Shown piece by piece: positions 23,295 through 35,922 of a stretch of DNA of 64,000 nucleotides. Location of the stretch: assembly GCA_027605045.1 (NCBI GenBank), contig JAQFWX010000017.1, positions 744,001 through 808,000 of the forward strand, given 5' to 3'. This DNA comes from Phallus indusiatus. Taxonomy: Eukaryota; Basidiomycota; Agaricomycetes; Phallales; Phallaceae. The first letter of the stretch is position 1, and each line of letters opens with the position of its first letter. The notes beneath the pieces were generated by a model. It was not told the DNA's origin. It saw only the letters and a program-made list of their open reading frames with translations, and did no database searches. The position numbers and the translations under genes are program-made.

Positions 23295-23390
23295 ATTCCT
23301 CTTTTTTTCGAGTCTTCATGTAAGGGATGTCGTTCCGGGTTCTATTCGAGCAATATTGTACACCGAAATATTCAAAATATTGATGTTCTT

Positions 23391-26083
23391 CTAACTTGAG
23401 CAACTGCATTGGAATCCGAAAAATCTCTTTGGGCCTAATCCGCACAGACGTCGTTCCTCTCTAACTTCCGCGCTAAGCTCTTCTTCGGGTCCCGTGAAGG
23501 TTTCTCCGCCCCAAGGTTCAAAAGGATTAGACGCCATCTGAAAAGGAGTTGCTCAAACGAACGAAAATATATAAGAATTTAGTACCTCAAGGACTTTAGC
23601 CAAAATGCGTTTGCCGGTGACATGATCTTCATCAACCTTCTTGATGACCTCTTCTAGGACCCACTGTCTCAGCACAAAACGTGGATTGTATTTCCGAGCC
23701 TCAGCTTTCCTGGCCGTCAGCCAATCATCAGGTGAATCATTCCAATTTTCTTTATCTTCTTCTATGCGCTTTGAGAAAACCTGAAGCCATTCCACCCAAT
23801 CTCTTTTGGCATTGGCACGCTTTTCTTCGGAGGATAGTAGGTATTCTGGGCTCAATCTAAGAGCAAACGCTTCTAGTTCAGCGGTGTCCGACGTTGGAAC
23901 GAAGTCGCACAGTGTGCGGAATGAAGAGTGGAAATCGAGTTCGTGATTCTCCAGGTGTCGAAGAAGAGGTCGAATCAACTTTGAACCATCAGACTCTACT
24001 TTTCCTCTTAAACCAAGCCGCTAAAAACGAATAATATCAACTGGGGTTCGAAGTGGGAATGAATAAACAACTACCTTCCGCATCAAGGAATGATAAGTTT
24101 CACTGAATTGTTCAAGAATATGATCTTCTAACTCTTGTTTCAGTTCCCAAGCGTCTTCCCGCCAGTTGTCCAATTTTTCCTTGGAAACGTCGTTCGCCCA
24201 GCCCTTGGACACAGCGTGTCCAAGTTCCAGTTCAGCGCCAACTAAAGGTCCCAATGACGTTAGCAAGGCGCGCAGAGCATATACACTAAGGCGATGAGAG
24301 CCTGCACGAAAATGACTCAGATCAAAGAGCGCACATCATAGTCGGTTGAAACTAGAACGGCCATATAAGTCAAAAGCGTCTATGTTCAGAAGTACGTAGG
24401 AAACGCACTTTGTATGCATATCGACCTTCTTCATCGGTGTGATTACATATCTGTCCGTCATTGAAGAGGTCCATGAAAGCATATGGTCCTAACAAATGTC
24501 AGTAACGGGCCTCGTTTGTCGACACTCTACATACCATAATCAATCGTTAAACCAAGGATAGATATGTCTATAGTTGCATTAGATCCATCATAATCCATTG
24601 TGAGGTACACTGACTATCTGTATTCATCACACCATGCTGCGCGACGTAATGAGTAAGAATGCTGTATAATCTCGTTCAATGTGACATACCATGAATCCAT
24701 ACACTTGCCAACCCGCGGCCATACTCGCATTTCTTCGGGCACATTCGAAGACAAGTTCCTTCCCCCATGCCGGAGGATGACCGTCTTTATAGGATCCTAA
24801 GTTCAAACGCAACACCTTGGTAGCTACCCATTCTCCAAGAATGCGCAGCGCCTCTAAATCCTTGTCCTGTGAACAATGGTGAATAAACAAGGTGAGAGGT
24901 TATTGAACCGTCGGATTATTCGTACCTGCTGGCCGACGTATCCAAAAGAATACGCATTTGGCGGAGGACTAACAGCTTCAAAGTTTCCGATACGGATGAA
25001 AGAAGGTGCCATACGAGTCAAAATAGCAGCTTTTTCCGGTACGGGAGATTCCCGCTTAACAGGAATGGTGGGGTATAGGACCAAAGATAAAGACCTAGTG
25101 GATGGGATTCCGAGTGCATGTACGGCTAATAAACGTTGATTAATTGAGGAAGAATACTTTTTTCTAAAAAAAACCTTGCCTTCAGCGCCGAGGTATTCAC
25201 GTATGGAGGATCTCAATACAGCAAGACCATCTGCACCACGACTGAATGGCGTTCTTCCGGCACCTTTTAACTGCAATTCATATGTCAAGTTTGGGTCGTC
25301 TGGATGTGGTGTTTCGACTGTCCAACAGCATTTGAGACGGTTACAGAAAATGATCGACAAAGAGGACTTACGGATAGAGATTGCCCGTCCATCTCCGAGC
25401 TGACCTGCCCATGTCCCGAATTGGTGACCGCTATATCTTAAGGACCAGGGTGCATACCCATTCTCAGAAGGTTTAAGAAGAACAGTGTCCCCACTTAATA
25501 TGTCGATCAAGTTCTGTCTCGCAGCTTGACCCTCGGAAGCGTGTTCCTGCGCATCGCCGTTGGTATGTGATGGCACCAAGGCAGGAGTGCCGATATGCTC
25601 GAAAACATCGCCTACATCCAAAGTAGGAAGACAGTCATCCACCCCACGAGGAGAAAGTCCAATTAAATGATAATCTTTGACCCGTTCGTCGGCGGAATAA
25701 CTTCCAACGTCAGCTTCAGAGCGTTTAGCCACTGCTACTTCGTTTAATGCCTCCTTTGCGGACAGCCAAGTCTCGATAGCTTTACTTCGGTCCTGTTCCT
25801 CATCTTCAACTTCGATACGATAAGGAAATGCAGCAGGATAGGGTGAAACATAAGAAAAGTGAGCCGCGGGATCCAAGAGACGAGCGCGCCGTTGCACGCT
25901 TGGTTTGGACTTCATAACGTCATTGAAGAACGTGCCGGGATCTGGCGTAACAGGATCCGGAGTCAAGTTGCATTGTAGGATATGTGTTGACGGGGGTAAC
26001 GGCAACTCTGAAAGAAATGATTTCGACATTGTGGCTAGTCTTCGTGATGAGAGATATTGTAATTGCGTGCGTGTAGACAGCAT
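23391..26083 (-). CDS. Protein adenylyltransferase SelO (Fmp40/YdiU family)
   Basis: SelO pseudokinases transfer AMP to protein hydroxyls and act in mitochondrial redox control. ATG 26083 gives an Arg/Ser-rich leader ([20 protein letters not shown]) fitting mitochondrial import. Core blocks: [81 protein letters not shown] and, later, [10 protein letters not shown]. The C-terminus ends GFQCSCSS: Cys stands where mammals use selenocysteine. Intron 25318-25371 is GT-AG. Intron 25126-25179 has a GC donor (GCAAGG) and an AG acceptor; both are 54 bp. Several more introns lie downstream. The stop TAG is at 23391. All major motifs are present, so it is probably functional. Confidence 0.9.
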
Positions 26084-26944
26084 CACGTGAAAAAAAGAGG
26101 CCCCGTCACAGTGGAAACTTTGACGTTACATTACATGTTTTGCGTTCTGCACAGCATGCGAGTTTGGTAAACGTCGAATGCTGGCGAAAGAGTTATTCTT
26201 GAAATCGTCCAAATTGGAGTTTGGTCTGGTAATGATGCAATTGCAACTCCGCGGATGACCTGCAGCTAACCTTCATTTACGACTCGGAGTCGTTTACAAC
26301 ACTCATTGATATGACTTCTCAAATTATTCAACATGCGTCCTATCAGCAAAGTCGAATGAACCCTTGGATTCAAGTTTACATCATTGAAATCCGGAGATGG
26401 TTTAGGACCGTAAAAACGATTCCATTCTAGCACATCATGGTTGCGAGTATGTACGGATCTGAGCTGAAATGATTTGACTACAATTGTTGTAGGAGTTCAG
26501 GCAGGTAAATTTATTACTTGTTGCATGTGGGTAGTACTGAAAAACTTGGCTGAATTGCGTAGATTCGTTCTGGAGATCACGTTGATTTTTGGCGGATCGA
26601 GTTTGAACCCTTCAGTTTGAAGCTTCAAATGGCTAGTGGCATGCAATTCATGGCCATGAGACAATTTGGGAGTTAGGTCACCTATGTCTTACCTGTCAAC
26701 ATCGTCTTCCTATCAACGGAACCCAGTAGAATCACTTTGCCACCCAATGATGCAGATCCTGAGACATAAGCTGGAGATCTTGAGAACTGGCAGAGAGGTG
26801 GTAAAGATGTATATTTCTATAGAAATACCTCGGGTAAATAATAATTTTACAATACTAATACCATTACATTTTGAAAGCGAATTGCGACATAGAAAGACAG
26901 ATAGAGAGAGAGAGAATGCCGATGGAATATTATAACTTTGAATA
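26084..26944. other. intergenic, no gene seen
   Basis: No supported coding region on either strand. SelO promoter on the right of its ATG, and 3' flank of the peptidase gene. Confidence 0.4.
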
Positions 26945-28840
26945 TCAAATATGGCTTGGGGGAGCTGCATCTTGCTGCGCCAGAATACGTTCTTTAGCCA
27001 GCTGCCAGTTCCTTAATTCTTTTCGAAGCTCTTTTATTCGAACCTCGCCAATAGGATGACTTGACCGCTCATTTCTTTCTTGAGATACCCAGAGCGCGCC
27101 GGGGAGAACGCCAGGAACAGCAGGCGTCTGGTTTGAGTCTAATGAAGCCGATTTCAATTTTGCTTCCCAGAAATCAACGGCTGAACGAGGATCCCAGCCT
27201 GCTAGAGCGAGTAGTCTGTTCAAAAAGAAGTTAGAAATTAGCTGTGCATCTTTTGAAACAAGATCATAAACAAACCTCATAGAAACGGCGTCGGCTTCTA
27301 ATTCCAGTTGTTGACTGAAGCATGTATCTGCAGCAAGAGAAAATTCTCTTTTACCAGCTTCACCGACCTGTTCCAGTGCATCGTTGAGGAAAGGTCCACC
27401 AATCATAGTAATTGGGAACAAAATGGCCCTCAGTAGATCCGTAAGGATGGAGACCATGTTCGGCCAGAAAACGGTTGTGGAAGAAAGCGTCTCCAGATGA
27501 TGCGAAAGAAGAAGATGAGCCAGCTCATGTGCCACCAGCGCAGCGAGCTGAGCTTCTTGTTCCGCCGATGGTACCGGTATCGCTGGCGGAGGCGTAGGAA
27601 TGAATAAGGAACGAAGATAAGATAAAAGAGTTGTAGGCTGTTTTACAGCATCCGAGGGCGCTGCATTTGGTGTGCCATTGCGAAGAATATCGTCGATTAA
27701 ACCCGAGAAAATGACGATACCGCCACTTCCATTCGGTCCGAATCCGTAAGAGAATGCATTGCATTGCTCTGGGTCATTCGTAACCAGCAACGAATAAGGG
27801 GGACCCAGCACGGAACGTGGCGGTACATCGACCGTCGCGTGGTGTTGTCGATGTTCAGTTCCACTTCCAGGTGGCTCTAGATAGTGCAATCGTCGTGACG
27901 CACTGGGTCGGGGAAGTAGTGGATACTTGGGCGGTGGAGGGAACGGTAATTCATGATCCATATGTGATATCCAGATTTCTTGCATCTTTTCTTGATCTTG
28001 AAGAGATGAAACCACGCTCTCCAATCTCCGGAAAACCTTCTCTACCCATTGGTAGCGCCAATCGGAAGGTGGAACGAAGGTAGGAGACGCTCTATGGGTA
28101 GTTAAGAGATTGCGGACTGCCTCAAACCACCCGCCTCCCGACAGCTCATGGACAATGGATTCTTCTTCATCAGGAGAAATAACCATCAATCGTAATCTTG
28201 AAATAAAGTACAATATTATAATCTTTATGATGAAATGTTCAAACCAATAATTACATACCTTCCGGTTATCGGTGTTCGCTCCAGACTAGCAAAAACAACT
28301 AGACCGACCAGACCAAACGGAACAAAGAGGAGGATCTTTGCAGCTGCAGTGTTGATTTTGATCCCTTTTACGATACGATGTCGATATTTCTCCCATTCTG
28401 GAAACTTGCCAGGGTGTTTATCCAACTTCTTGAGGAACTTGCGACCCGCGTGTTTCCGAAACAGGACAACTGGTAGCAATGTCAGAGCTACTCGTACGGT
28501 AACTTGCATAGCATTTACAAAGCCTGTAGACTATATCGTACAAATGTTAGTGCAAAGCTACTTGAACGCTCATTTGTTATTGTTTTACCTTGAGAGCAGC
28601 TAGGAGTGCTACCGGCCAACCATTATTCGGATTTGTAGCATGAAAATATCGCCTTGTTATGTTTAAATTATCGGGAGGAAGCAAGTTATGTTGTCGACGT
28701 AACAATTGATCTTCGTGGGTAGGAGGACGCGATGAAGCTAATAGTGTACGAATGTTCCTTTTCTCAGATGCTGAAGCTCTGAGACCTGAACATAAGATAG
28801 GTGGATATGGGCAATGAGCTCTGTTAATAGCTCTGAACAT
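26945..28840 (-). CDS. OMA1: OMA1-like mitochondrial M48 metallopeptidase
   Basis: OMA1 is an inner-membrane zinc protease in mitochondrial quality control. Exons 28840-28589, 28530-28259, 28196-27276 and 27215-26945. The N-terminus is basic (MFRAINRAHC) and followed by hydrophobic segments (VALTLLPVVLF and ILLFVPFGLVGLVVFASL), then LERTPITGRLRLMVISPDEE, as in OMA1. The zinc site is VAHELAHLLLSHHLE (HExxH); the third ligand lies in ELEADAVSMR. NAFSYGFGPNGSGGIVIFSG matches the NAF-GG-FVFSG strand. Intron 27216-27275 is 60 bp and has no in-frame stop, so it reads through as coding. Splicing it gives AVSMRLLALAGWDPRSAVDFW, the expected spacing. Confidence 0.85.
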
Positions 28841-29152
28841 TATGGTAGAATCATGACCTCTGTAAACGAGGGATTTCCTGCTTTGTAAGTGACGGTGTCA
28901 CGGCGTTATCCGAAGATGTCTCGTCTATGTGGAAACCGACTCAGACTTTCGGAGCCGCAGGCACGTTTCTAGTGGCACAGTGGTTTAAGGGAGTGTGAAA
29001 CAAAAAATTACAAGGCATCATATGCATGACAAAGAGAGCAGTGCTTGACATTATTTCATTAAAATATATCGTTACAATCTACACGCAAGAAAAATTTTTT
29101 TCCTTCTCCAAAGTTTTGGATTTACCAAAATTTCATAAAACGGACGATTGAT
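28841..29152. other. intergenic between two minus-strand genes
   Basis: No gene. Promoter of the OMA1-like gene and 3' flank of SVF1. Confidence 0.4.
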
Positions 29153-30628
29153 TTACGAAACGAACGAGGCTTCGTTGAACAGCCATCCATTTACCGAAAG
29201 GGTCTTCGGCTCATCGCTCGTTTCTTCGGACAGGACCGAAGCAGGCGCCGTAACTATTAAAGAAGTCGCATTAAGCCACTAATGATGGCAGCTCAGAATC
29301 ACATCCTAGTGCATCGAGTCATAATCAGAACACACCTGATAGATATATGGTTTCGCGCCAGAAACATAGTTCACAACACTTTTCAGCACCTTGGGGATTT
29401 CCGCCAGTACATCGACCTTCTCAATGAGCCCGTTTGGCGACTCAAAAGTACCCACATCGACTTCTAGCTTCGCCGAGACAGGACCTGAGTTCTTGACCAG
29501 GTCTTGGCCAGACCATTCAAAGACGATTCGGCTGGGTGCATTATATCCGGTGTCCGTATCTTTGTGTGTATCAAAATGAGCTGCGCGTGATTTGACAGGC
29601 GCGTCATCCTTTAGTGGTTCATCAGGCCACGACGTCTCCCCAGTGACTGCGACCAATTTGCTACCAATGACCAGCGAACCGATGTTCACCTTCACACCAC
29701 CCGAACCTGGTCCCTTGCGACCGAATTGATCTACCGTCGTAAATTCCATTTGAATCGCAGATACTCCTCCGAGTTCTTTACTTTGGAAATTGGCAAAGTT
29801 CCATCGAGATGCAACGAGGTTGGGTCGCATTCCCTGGATGGCATGCACGAACATGCCCATTCCATCTGCTTGAATCGCTTTTCCATTACAAACGATAAGA
29901 CCAGAAGTGGAAGTTCTAGGCCAAAATCGGTGAATAACGTAGCCATCTCTTTTATTTGGGGACGGATCAACGCCGAAATTTGAGAACCCTCCCGACGGTC
30001 CCTTTCCTAGTTTGAACCCAGGAACCGTATTAAGTCTCGAAGAAACAAGTGAGATCTGAATGTCTTTCCCAAGACGGGCATTAATCGTGTAAGATTCTTC
30101 AGTATTGGTTGCAGGATCGGCGTCCTTGTGGGTGATAGTAAATTCGTCTGATTTACAAGATCGTTTATCGTACTTGACGCCTCCTTGAGACGGTGGTGGT
30201 GTCGTGAAGTTCGAGACATTAACAGACTTCCAGCTCTGTTCTTTCGTTTTTGGATTATAGTGCTTGAAAGTAAACTGCACCGTTGGAGACCACAGACTAT
30301 TTTAGAGGGTAAATGAGCCGGTCAAACTCTGTTTGAAATGCAGTAATCACCCAATCGATGAATGTATGATCTGACACATGACGAACGTTTCGTCTTCTAA
30401 AATCTGGTACCAAACTTGAGTCTCTGTAACAAACCCTCCAGCACAGGTCCATTCTGTATCAGTAGGGGCTAGTTCGCCAAAGAGCTCAGAAGGAGGAAAT
30501 GCTGATGTTACTGGATGAAACGTCTGTGCATTTGGATTTCCGGATCTGCTCCGAACGTAATTTCACAATTCGGAACTGTGGTGGAATATTTTATAAACTC
30601 ACGAAAAAAGGGACGAAAACATGGACAT
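29153..30628 (-). CDS. SVF1: Svf1 family protein (survival factor 1)
   Basis: Svf1 proteins have two lipocalin-like halves; in yeast SVF1 is needed for survival under oxidative and cold stress and is linked to ceramide transport. Four exons (30628-30603, 30545-30351, 30296-29336, 29278-29153) give 435 aa with every junction GT-AG and in phase. Blocks: TDTEWTCAGGFVTETQVWYQ, FKHYNPKTKEQSWKSVNVSN, CKSDEFTITHKD, PGFKLGKGPSGGFSNFG, GYVIHRFWPR, MFVHAIQGMRPNLVASRWNF, AIQMEFTTVD and the C-terminal KPYIYQ-WLNATSLIVTA ending WLFNEASFVS. The tiny first exon (MSMFSSLF) fits the known amphipathic N-terminus. Intact, single-copy housekeeping type. Confidence 0.92.
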
Positions 30629-30964
30629 GATAGTTGTTCAAGACGGCGAGTGACCAAAGATTCGAGTTTGTGGTTAGCCGAAGTCATGTGACTTGAGGGT
30701 GCGGAGCCGGATGACGGAGAATTATCGGTGTCGCGGATGTTAATTAGGCGCCGATATTATATTCTACCCGGGCTCCTTGTCCGTTGCAACTTTATATTAT
30801 GCCTTGGCTAAGTGCATTCAAATATAGTGGGGCTATATCTTCTACCATCTCCGAGGCAACGGTCAGTTGAGATGCAGATTGTATAAATATTGGCTTTATC
30901 ACTATCTAACCATCTTCCTCCAAGAACTACCTTACCCAGACGAAAGAAGGAATCTCGCTGTGAT
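30629..30964. promoter_or_regulatory. divergent promoter region, SVF1 / hydrolase
   Basis: 337 bp between two divergent start codons. A TATATT-type box lies near 30749 and a GTATAAATA box at 30880-30888, about 80 bp before the hydrolase ATG. Confidence 0.4.
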
Positions 30965-32505
30965 ATGTCCGACATAGAAACGACACTTCAGGCTCTCATA
31001 GACAATGCGGTCAAAGATGGCGTAGCTCCTGGTTTGCAATGTACAGTCTTCAACAAGGATAAACTCATTTTTAACGGTGCATCCGGCTATGCTTCTCTAC
31101 CATCCGAGAGCAACCCAACCGGAACCCCAATGACCAAGTCAACTATTCTTTGGCTCGCAAGTGCTACCAAACTCGTTATTTCGCTCCTTGCTCTACATGT
31201 TTTGGATAATGGACTGATTGATGGTATCTCACTGGATGACTTGGACAACCCCGATGCGTTAGCCAGGATTGTTCCCGAATTCGCTCCAGGATCAGATTCA
31301 TTGGTTACAAAGATTCTTGAAGGTTTCAAGGACGGTTTGGGATCCGATGGCAAGAAAATAATGAAACTCAGAGATGCGAAGAATAGAGTTACAATCAGAC
31401 AATTAATGACACATTCCTCTGGCATGGGTTACGCTTTTAACCACCCTCTTTTATGGGAATTGGTGAGTCCTCTCAGGAAAAGTAATTTGAACGAGGTCAC
31501 ATTATGTCTATCTAGGTGGTTCCATCAGATGGGAGTACGCCCAATTTTGGAGTATCGTTCAATGGAGCGTACCGTGATTTTTGTTTGCCATTAATATTTG
31601 AGCCTGGAACGGGATACCAGTAAGTAGATCAAACAATTCAGATATGATTCGGTCAACCTTCCTGCGTTTTTCAGCTACGGCACTGCTACAGACTGGCTAG
31701 CACAATTCGTCATTCGAGGAACAGGAAATCACTTGAGAAAACTTATAAAGGAATATATCCTTGAACCGCTCAAAGTTCCAGCTGAAGAGGAAGACATCTG
31801 GTTCCCTCCTGAAGTTATGGCCCGCAAAGCTGAAGTGCACGCTCGTGATGAAGAATCGCCCTACAAGTTCAAAAAGACCGTACTTGAGATTTATACCGCC
31901 GAGGATGGTCCCGCTGAAGGCATGGCTTATGTTGCCGAATCAGCCTTATTTGCAAGCTTGCGTGCCCATTCTATAATCTTACAGGCTGTTCTCAGGAGGG
32001 ATCCGAAAATAATGAGTCCTGCCACATGGGAACTTGCTTTTAAGGACGATTACGGCCCTAGAGGGATTAAAGTCAGCCGTCCGGATATGAAAACTATGCA
32101 TCCCGGTCTGATTCGCGAGTAAGAGTCAAGTTTCTTCTATTCAGGTGCAATATGATTAATGCGTCATGTGCGTGTGTGTGTGACAGCATTTTGGAATACA
32201 GCCCTACAGGATCGGAGAATGGAACCGGGATGAATCTCTTACAGTGTAAAGTGGCTCTTGTTCCCGTGAGTATCCTGGACTAACAATTCATTTTTGAAAA
32301 CTGAGGTTTTGTTTTTTAGACTCTATCTGGTCGTCGCGCTGGCTCGTTTGCTTGGGCGGGGGGAATAAATGCACATTTCTTCCTGGATCCATTCTCGGAT
32401 ATTGGGGGTATCATTGGTACGCAATTGACACCCTTCTACGATCCCAAGATCGTCGAGCTTCGAGATCAATTTGAGAATATAGTTTATAAGACACTAGTAC
32501 ACTGA
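30965..32505 (+). CDS. Beta-lactamase-fold serine hydrolase (class C / EstB type)
   Basis: Exon 1 begins MSDIETTLQALIDNAV, followed by GVAPGLQCTVFNKDKLIF. The active-site SxxK is in WLASATKLVISLLAL. The VTIRQLMTHSSGMGY block is typical of penicillin-binding-protein-like esterases and transesterases. Later exons carry FNGAYRDFCLPLIFEPGTGY, HYGTATDWLAQFV with the catalytic Tyr region, YILEPLKV, and the last exon SGRRAGSFAWAGGINAHFFLDP, replacing the KTG motif. Introns are small and in phase; the last stop is at 32505. Fungal relatives include esterases and acyltransferases of secondary metabolism (LovD-like), but most are uncharacterised. No signal peptide is visible, so probably cytosolic. Complete as far as can be seen. 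Confidence 0.85.
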
Positions 32506-33257
32506 TTTATTTCCAGTCTGCGTGTATAACCAGATTTGAATTGTAATATTATAGATCGGAGACCATTCGCAGCTGAACTCAAAATGCTACAATCCCATTT
32601 GATGCCGGCTGAAGATGACAAGAGCGAGAGGCCATGCATACAGGCTGACGAAGAAAAGCGGTACTCGCAGATGATGTCATTGACTTGCCATTTTGCGCGA
32701 CAGACCCAACTTGAACACGGCGCTGCAGGCCTCCCGAAAAAGACCATCTCTCATGTGGATCCACTTGCCCCTTTGGGGTCCAGATCCTGCAGCGACCTGA
32801 AGGAAAGAAAGTAGTATTACCCTGCCTCGATAGTTCAATCTCTCCTTGAGAATTGACTGGCGGTTTCTTAAATCCGCGGTGATTGGTTAATCTGTAAGTT
32901 GTTCCGCAAACTGAAAACTACAGCGAATTGGTCAGAAACACCGTTAAATTTGTGAATTACAAACTTCTCCGTAAGGTTTTCTGCATTCTGACTCCATAAT
33001 ACGCAATACTGAAATCTCGAAATAGGACTGTCTCGTTCCCAGAGGCTTTCTAAGCTGTCAGTTGAGTGGCTGACCAGGAGCATGGACAGCAAATGAATGC
33101 GCCTTCCTGACGCTGACGCCATAAGAGCTCATCTTATGATTTGTCACCCACCCGGAACGGCCATGACTATATAAAGGCTTCATAAATGCGAAAAGAGCTT
33201 TCAAGGTCTCACACACTACTTAGTACTAGCACCTCCTTTCAACATTCGACATTCGAC
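32506..33257. other. intergenic, no gene seen
   Basis: Short open frames on both strands, but no conserved motif. A TATATAAA box at 33168-33175 lies 83 bp before the next start codon. Confidence 0.4.
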
Positions 33258-34255
33258 ATGGCCACTGCTGACGTCGTTAGCGCAACTTTCTTCTACACCA
33301 CTCACACCACCGATGGCGCCAAGCCCTTCTTTTCTTCACTCGTAGACCCAGCGACAGGTCAAAGGCAGACGAACATTGTCTCCCAACCAAAGCAATTAAC
33401 AGTCGAGAATGTCCGCGGCAAAGAAGACCAATATAATCTTGACAATTCTGGTTTCAAATATATCAAGCATACATCCGTCTTGAAGAAATTTGACAATGAC
33501 GAGGAAATTCAGCGCATCTATTATCCTGAAAGTATTGAAGTTCTCAAGAAATACACTGGTGCTACCAGAGTCGTCATCTTCGATCACAGTACGTGACTTA
33601 CCGAGGATGTGTCCTTTGGGATTATTGTCAATCTGACATCTTCTCAGCCGTCCGTCATCACACTCTTGATGGAAAGGATGAGCTTAGCAGCCGTCAACCG
33701 GTATGCTCAATCCTAATTGGAATTAAATATTTTCTAACGCGGTTTGTTCAAATTAGGTCCTCAGGGCTCACGTTGATCAGAGTCCGGAAGCCGCAAAGAA
33801 CCGTGTCATTCGACACATTCCCGAATTGGCTGACGAACTGCTGAAACACCGTTACCAAATTGTCAATCTGTGGCGTCCCATCTCTCACCCTGCTATTGAG
33901 TCGCCTCTTGCTCTCTGCGATTATCGCTCGGTCGACTGGGATCATGACCTCGTCCCCACCACACTGAGATATCCTGATCGTGATGGGGAAACGCTCAGTG
34001 TCACTTTCAACCCTGCCCACAAATGGAAGTATCTGCGAGGAATGACACCTGACGAAGCTGTTCTCATAAAGTGGTATGTAAAGATTAGCTGGTAAATACG
34101 TCGTAAACATAATTCACTTATTTTTTTGTAGTTCTGAATCCCGGGTCGTAGACGGTGTAGCCCGTCTTACTCCTCACACGGCTTTTGTGGATCCAACTAC
34201 CCCGAAGGATGCACCTCTCAGAGAAAGCATTGAGCTGAGAGCGCTGGTGTTGTAA
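33258..34255 (+). CDS. CmcJ/AsaB-like hydroxylase-desaturase
   Basis: Belongs to the fungal family named after cephamycin methoxylase component CmcJ and the aspergillic-acid-type hydroxylase AsaB; related proteins such as NvfI are Fe(II)/2-oxoglutarate-type enzymes. ATG 33258 (MATADVVSATFFYTT). Motifs: TRVVIFDHTVRHH, HVDQSPEAAKNRVIRHIPE, RYQIVNLWRPISHPAIESPL, ALCDYRSVD, WKYLRGMTPDEAVLIKC and the end DPTTPKDAPLRESIELRALV. Three introns (donors at 33592, 33701 and 34074 or so) join in phase. The His residues of HVD and of the HKW region are candidate metal ligands. It follows the beta-lactamase-fold hydrolase on the same strand, but two genes do not make a cluster. Confidence 0.85.
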
Positions 34256-34690
34256 GTTCCCTATCCTCTTTATTGTTGCGAGTACTGAGTTAGAGTGTAC
34301 TAGTTATGATTAAATGGTTATCCATTCAAGTTATGGAGCATTCATGTAATTTGCTAAATCTCTTGTCAAATACTCCAAATATGATATATATGTAAACTTT
34401 GGGTTTTTATTACATACGAATGTCGTTATGTACAAGAAAACCAACACATTTCTGGTGATTTAAATTGCCTCACTGGCAGCATTATTACGATATCGAAGGT
34501 CCTTTTGAAAAGTTAAGAGCGTTCAACCTTGGATCCCATATATACCGGACTCCCCGCATTGTCACTTCTGGCCTTTTGGCTTAGTATTGGTCTTTTTAGT
34601 TCAACCACTAAAACTGACTGCATCGCGGTCATCATTGGATACTAGTAGCCAATTTTTGCTGCCCTCGTCCTTTGACCTCTGCTTGCTGTT
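34256..34690. other. intergenic, no gene seen
   Basis: AT-rich 3' flank of the oxygenase gene. Nothing supported. Confidence 0.4.
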
Positions 34691-34726
34691 GGAATGTACG
34701 ACGCTAACGCCGTCACGCCCATTACC

Positions 34727-34783
34727 GCGCACTGCGAAGCGCGTCACCTCTCTCCTAGTCGTCTACCGACTACTAGGAGAGAG
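34727..34783. repeat. Hairpin array, locus C
   Basis: CTCTCTCCTAGT (34748-34759) pairs perfectly with ACTAGGAGAGAG (34772-34783), with AGTCG/CGACT nested inside it (34757-34761/34767-34771). A GCGC/GCGC hairpin with ACTGCGAA loop lies just before it. Confidence 0.55.
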
Positions 34784-35125
34784 ATTAATATTCTTACACT
34801 TGCAAGTTGTTGGATACGATGACTTACAGTACCGCTTTGTGTCGTCAGGGAATCAAACTTTCAAACCACTCTTCTTTTCTCTGTTATCTCACAAACATGT
34901 TTGCAGCACTGCGAGCCCTAGCAGGAACTTTGAAAACAGAATTTGCGATTTATACGAATGTTACTAACGTTGCATTATCTGTATAAGCATGGGATCAAAT
35001 CGATCTACGGTCGTGCGAGTCTGGTATAGTTTTATATATGCCTGTGGTACCGGTGGAAATTGGACAATAGGGGAAGCACAACCGAACGGAGTCATCCCTG
35101 CGGCTGACGTAAAGGGCGGGGCTCG

Positions 35126-35283
35126 GAGGCCTGACGCGCTCAGGCCTCAAGCTCAGGAGCTGAGTGAATGGCCAAGTCGACGGCTTTTTCTTTTTCTTTT
35201 CCCTACTGAAGAAGAAGGAGGGAAGAGGGAGTGTCTATACATCTATCTGTGATGCTATGTACATGCGTGTGACGGGTCACACG
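35126..35283. repeat. Hairpin array, locus D
   Basis: GAGGCCTGA (35126-35134) pairs with TCAGGCCTC (35140-35148). CTCAG/CTGAG follows near 35152-35164. CGTGTGAC (35266-35273) pairs with GTCACACG (35276-35283). Looser spacing than loci A, E and F. Confidence 0.45.
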
Positions 35284-35922
35284 TCAACACTACACCTGGA
35301 AGAGACAAAGGCGAGAAAAAGGTTTCAAACCTAGAAACGTTGCTTTAGGATTTGATATCCTTGCGAGCTGAGAAGACGCGAGAAAATGAATTTACAGCCA
35401 AACCCTGATGAATGAAAGTATATTGTACTATTCTTTCAAATTTTTACTAAACCAAGAGAAGAGTCTTTCGCCTCAAGTTAACTTCTCCTTTTGATATGAA
35501 TGACGTACTGAATCAAAAGTTTGCAGGTTTCCGAGGCGAAAATTACTTATATATATATATCCGATAGGATGATATAATTTGCAAGGTCTCTGCCTACGGA
35601 AACAAAATACAAGCCTAATCGCCAAACTTCTTCATTGCCTGCCAATTTTTCGCGACAGAAATGCTACTGATGAGTATTCTTTTACAATCCGATCCGATAT
35701 GATGAGGTTAAGAGCGTTAAATTCAAAGCGTACAATAAACAGTGGGAACAGCGGTTGAAACGCATGTTGGATGAAGCTCACTGCACTATCTATGGCAATA
35801 ACGGCGCGCAGCTAGTAACTGGCACTGGAAATTAAAGAAGGCATGCCATCTATCTGAAAATGGGTCATAAGGTATTGCTCTAATAACAAAAACTCAAATC
35901 GACCTCGATCATTCATCGATGT
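35284..35922. other. intergenic with a short (TA)n tract
   Basis: No gene seen. A TATATATATATATAT tract lies near 35548-35562. Confidence 0.4.
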
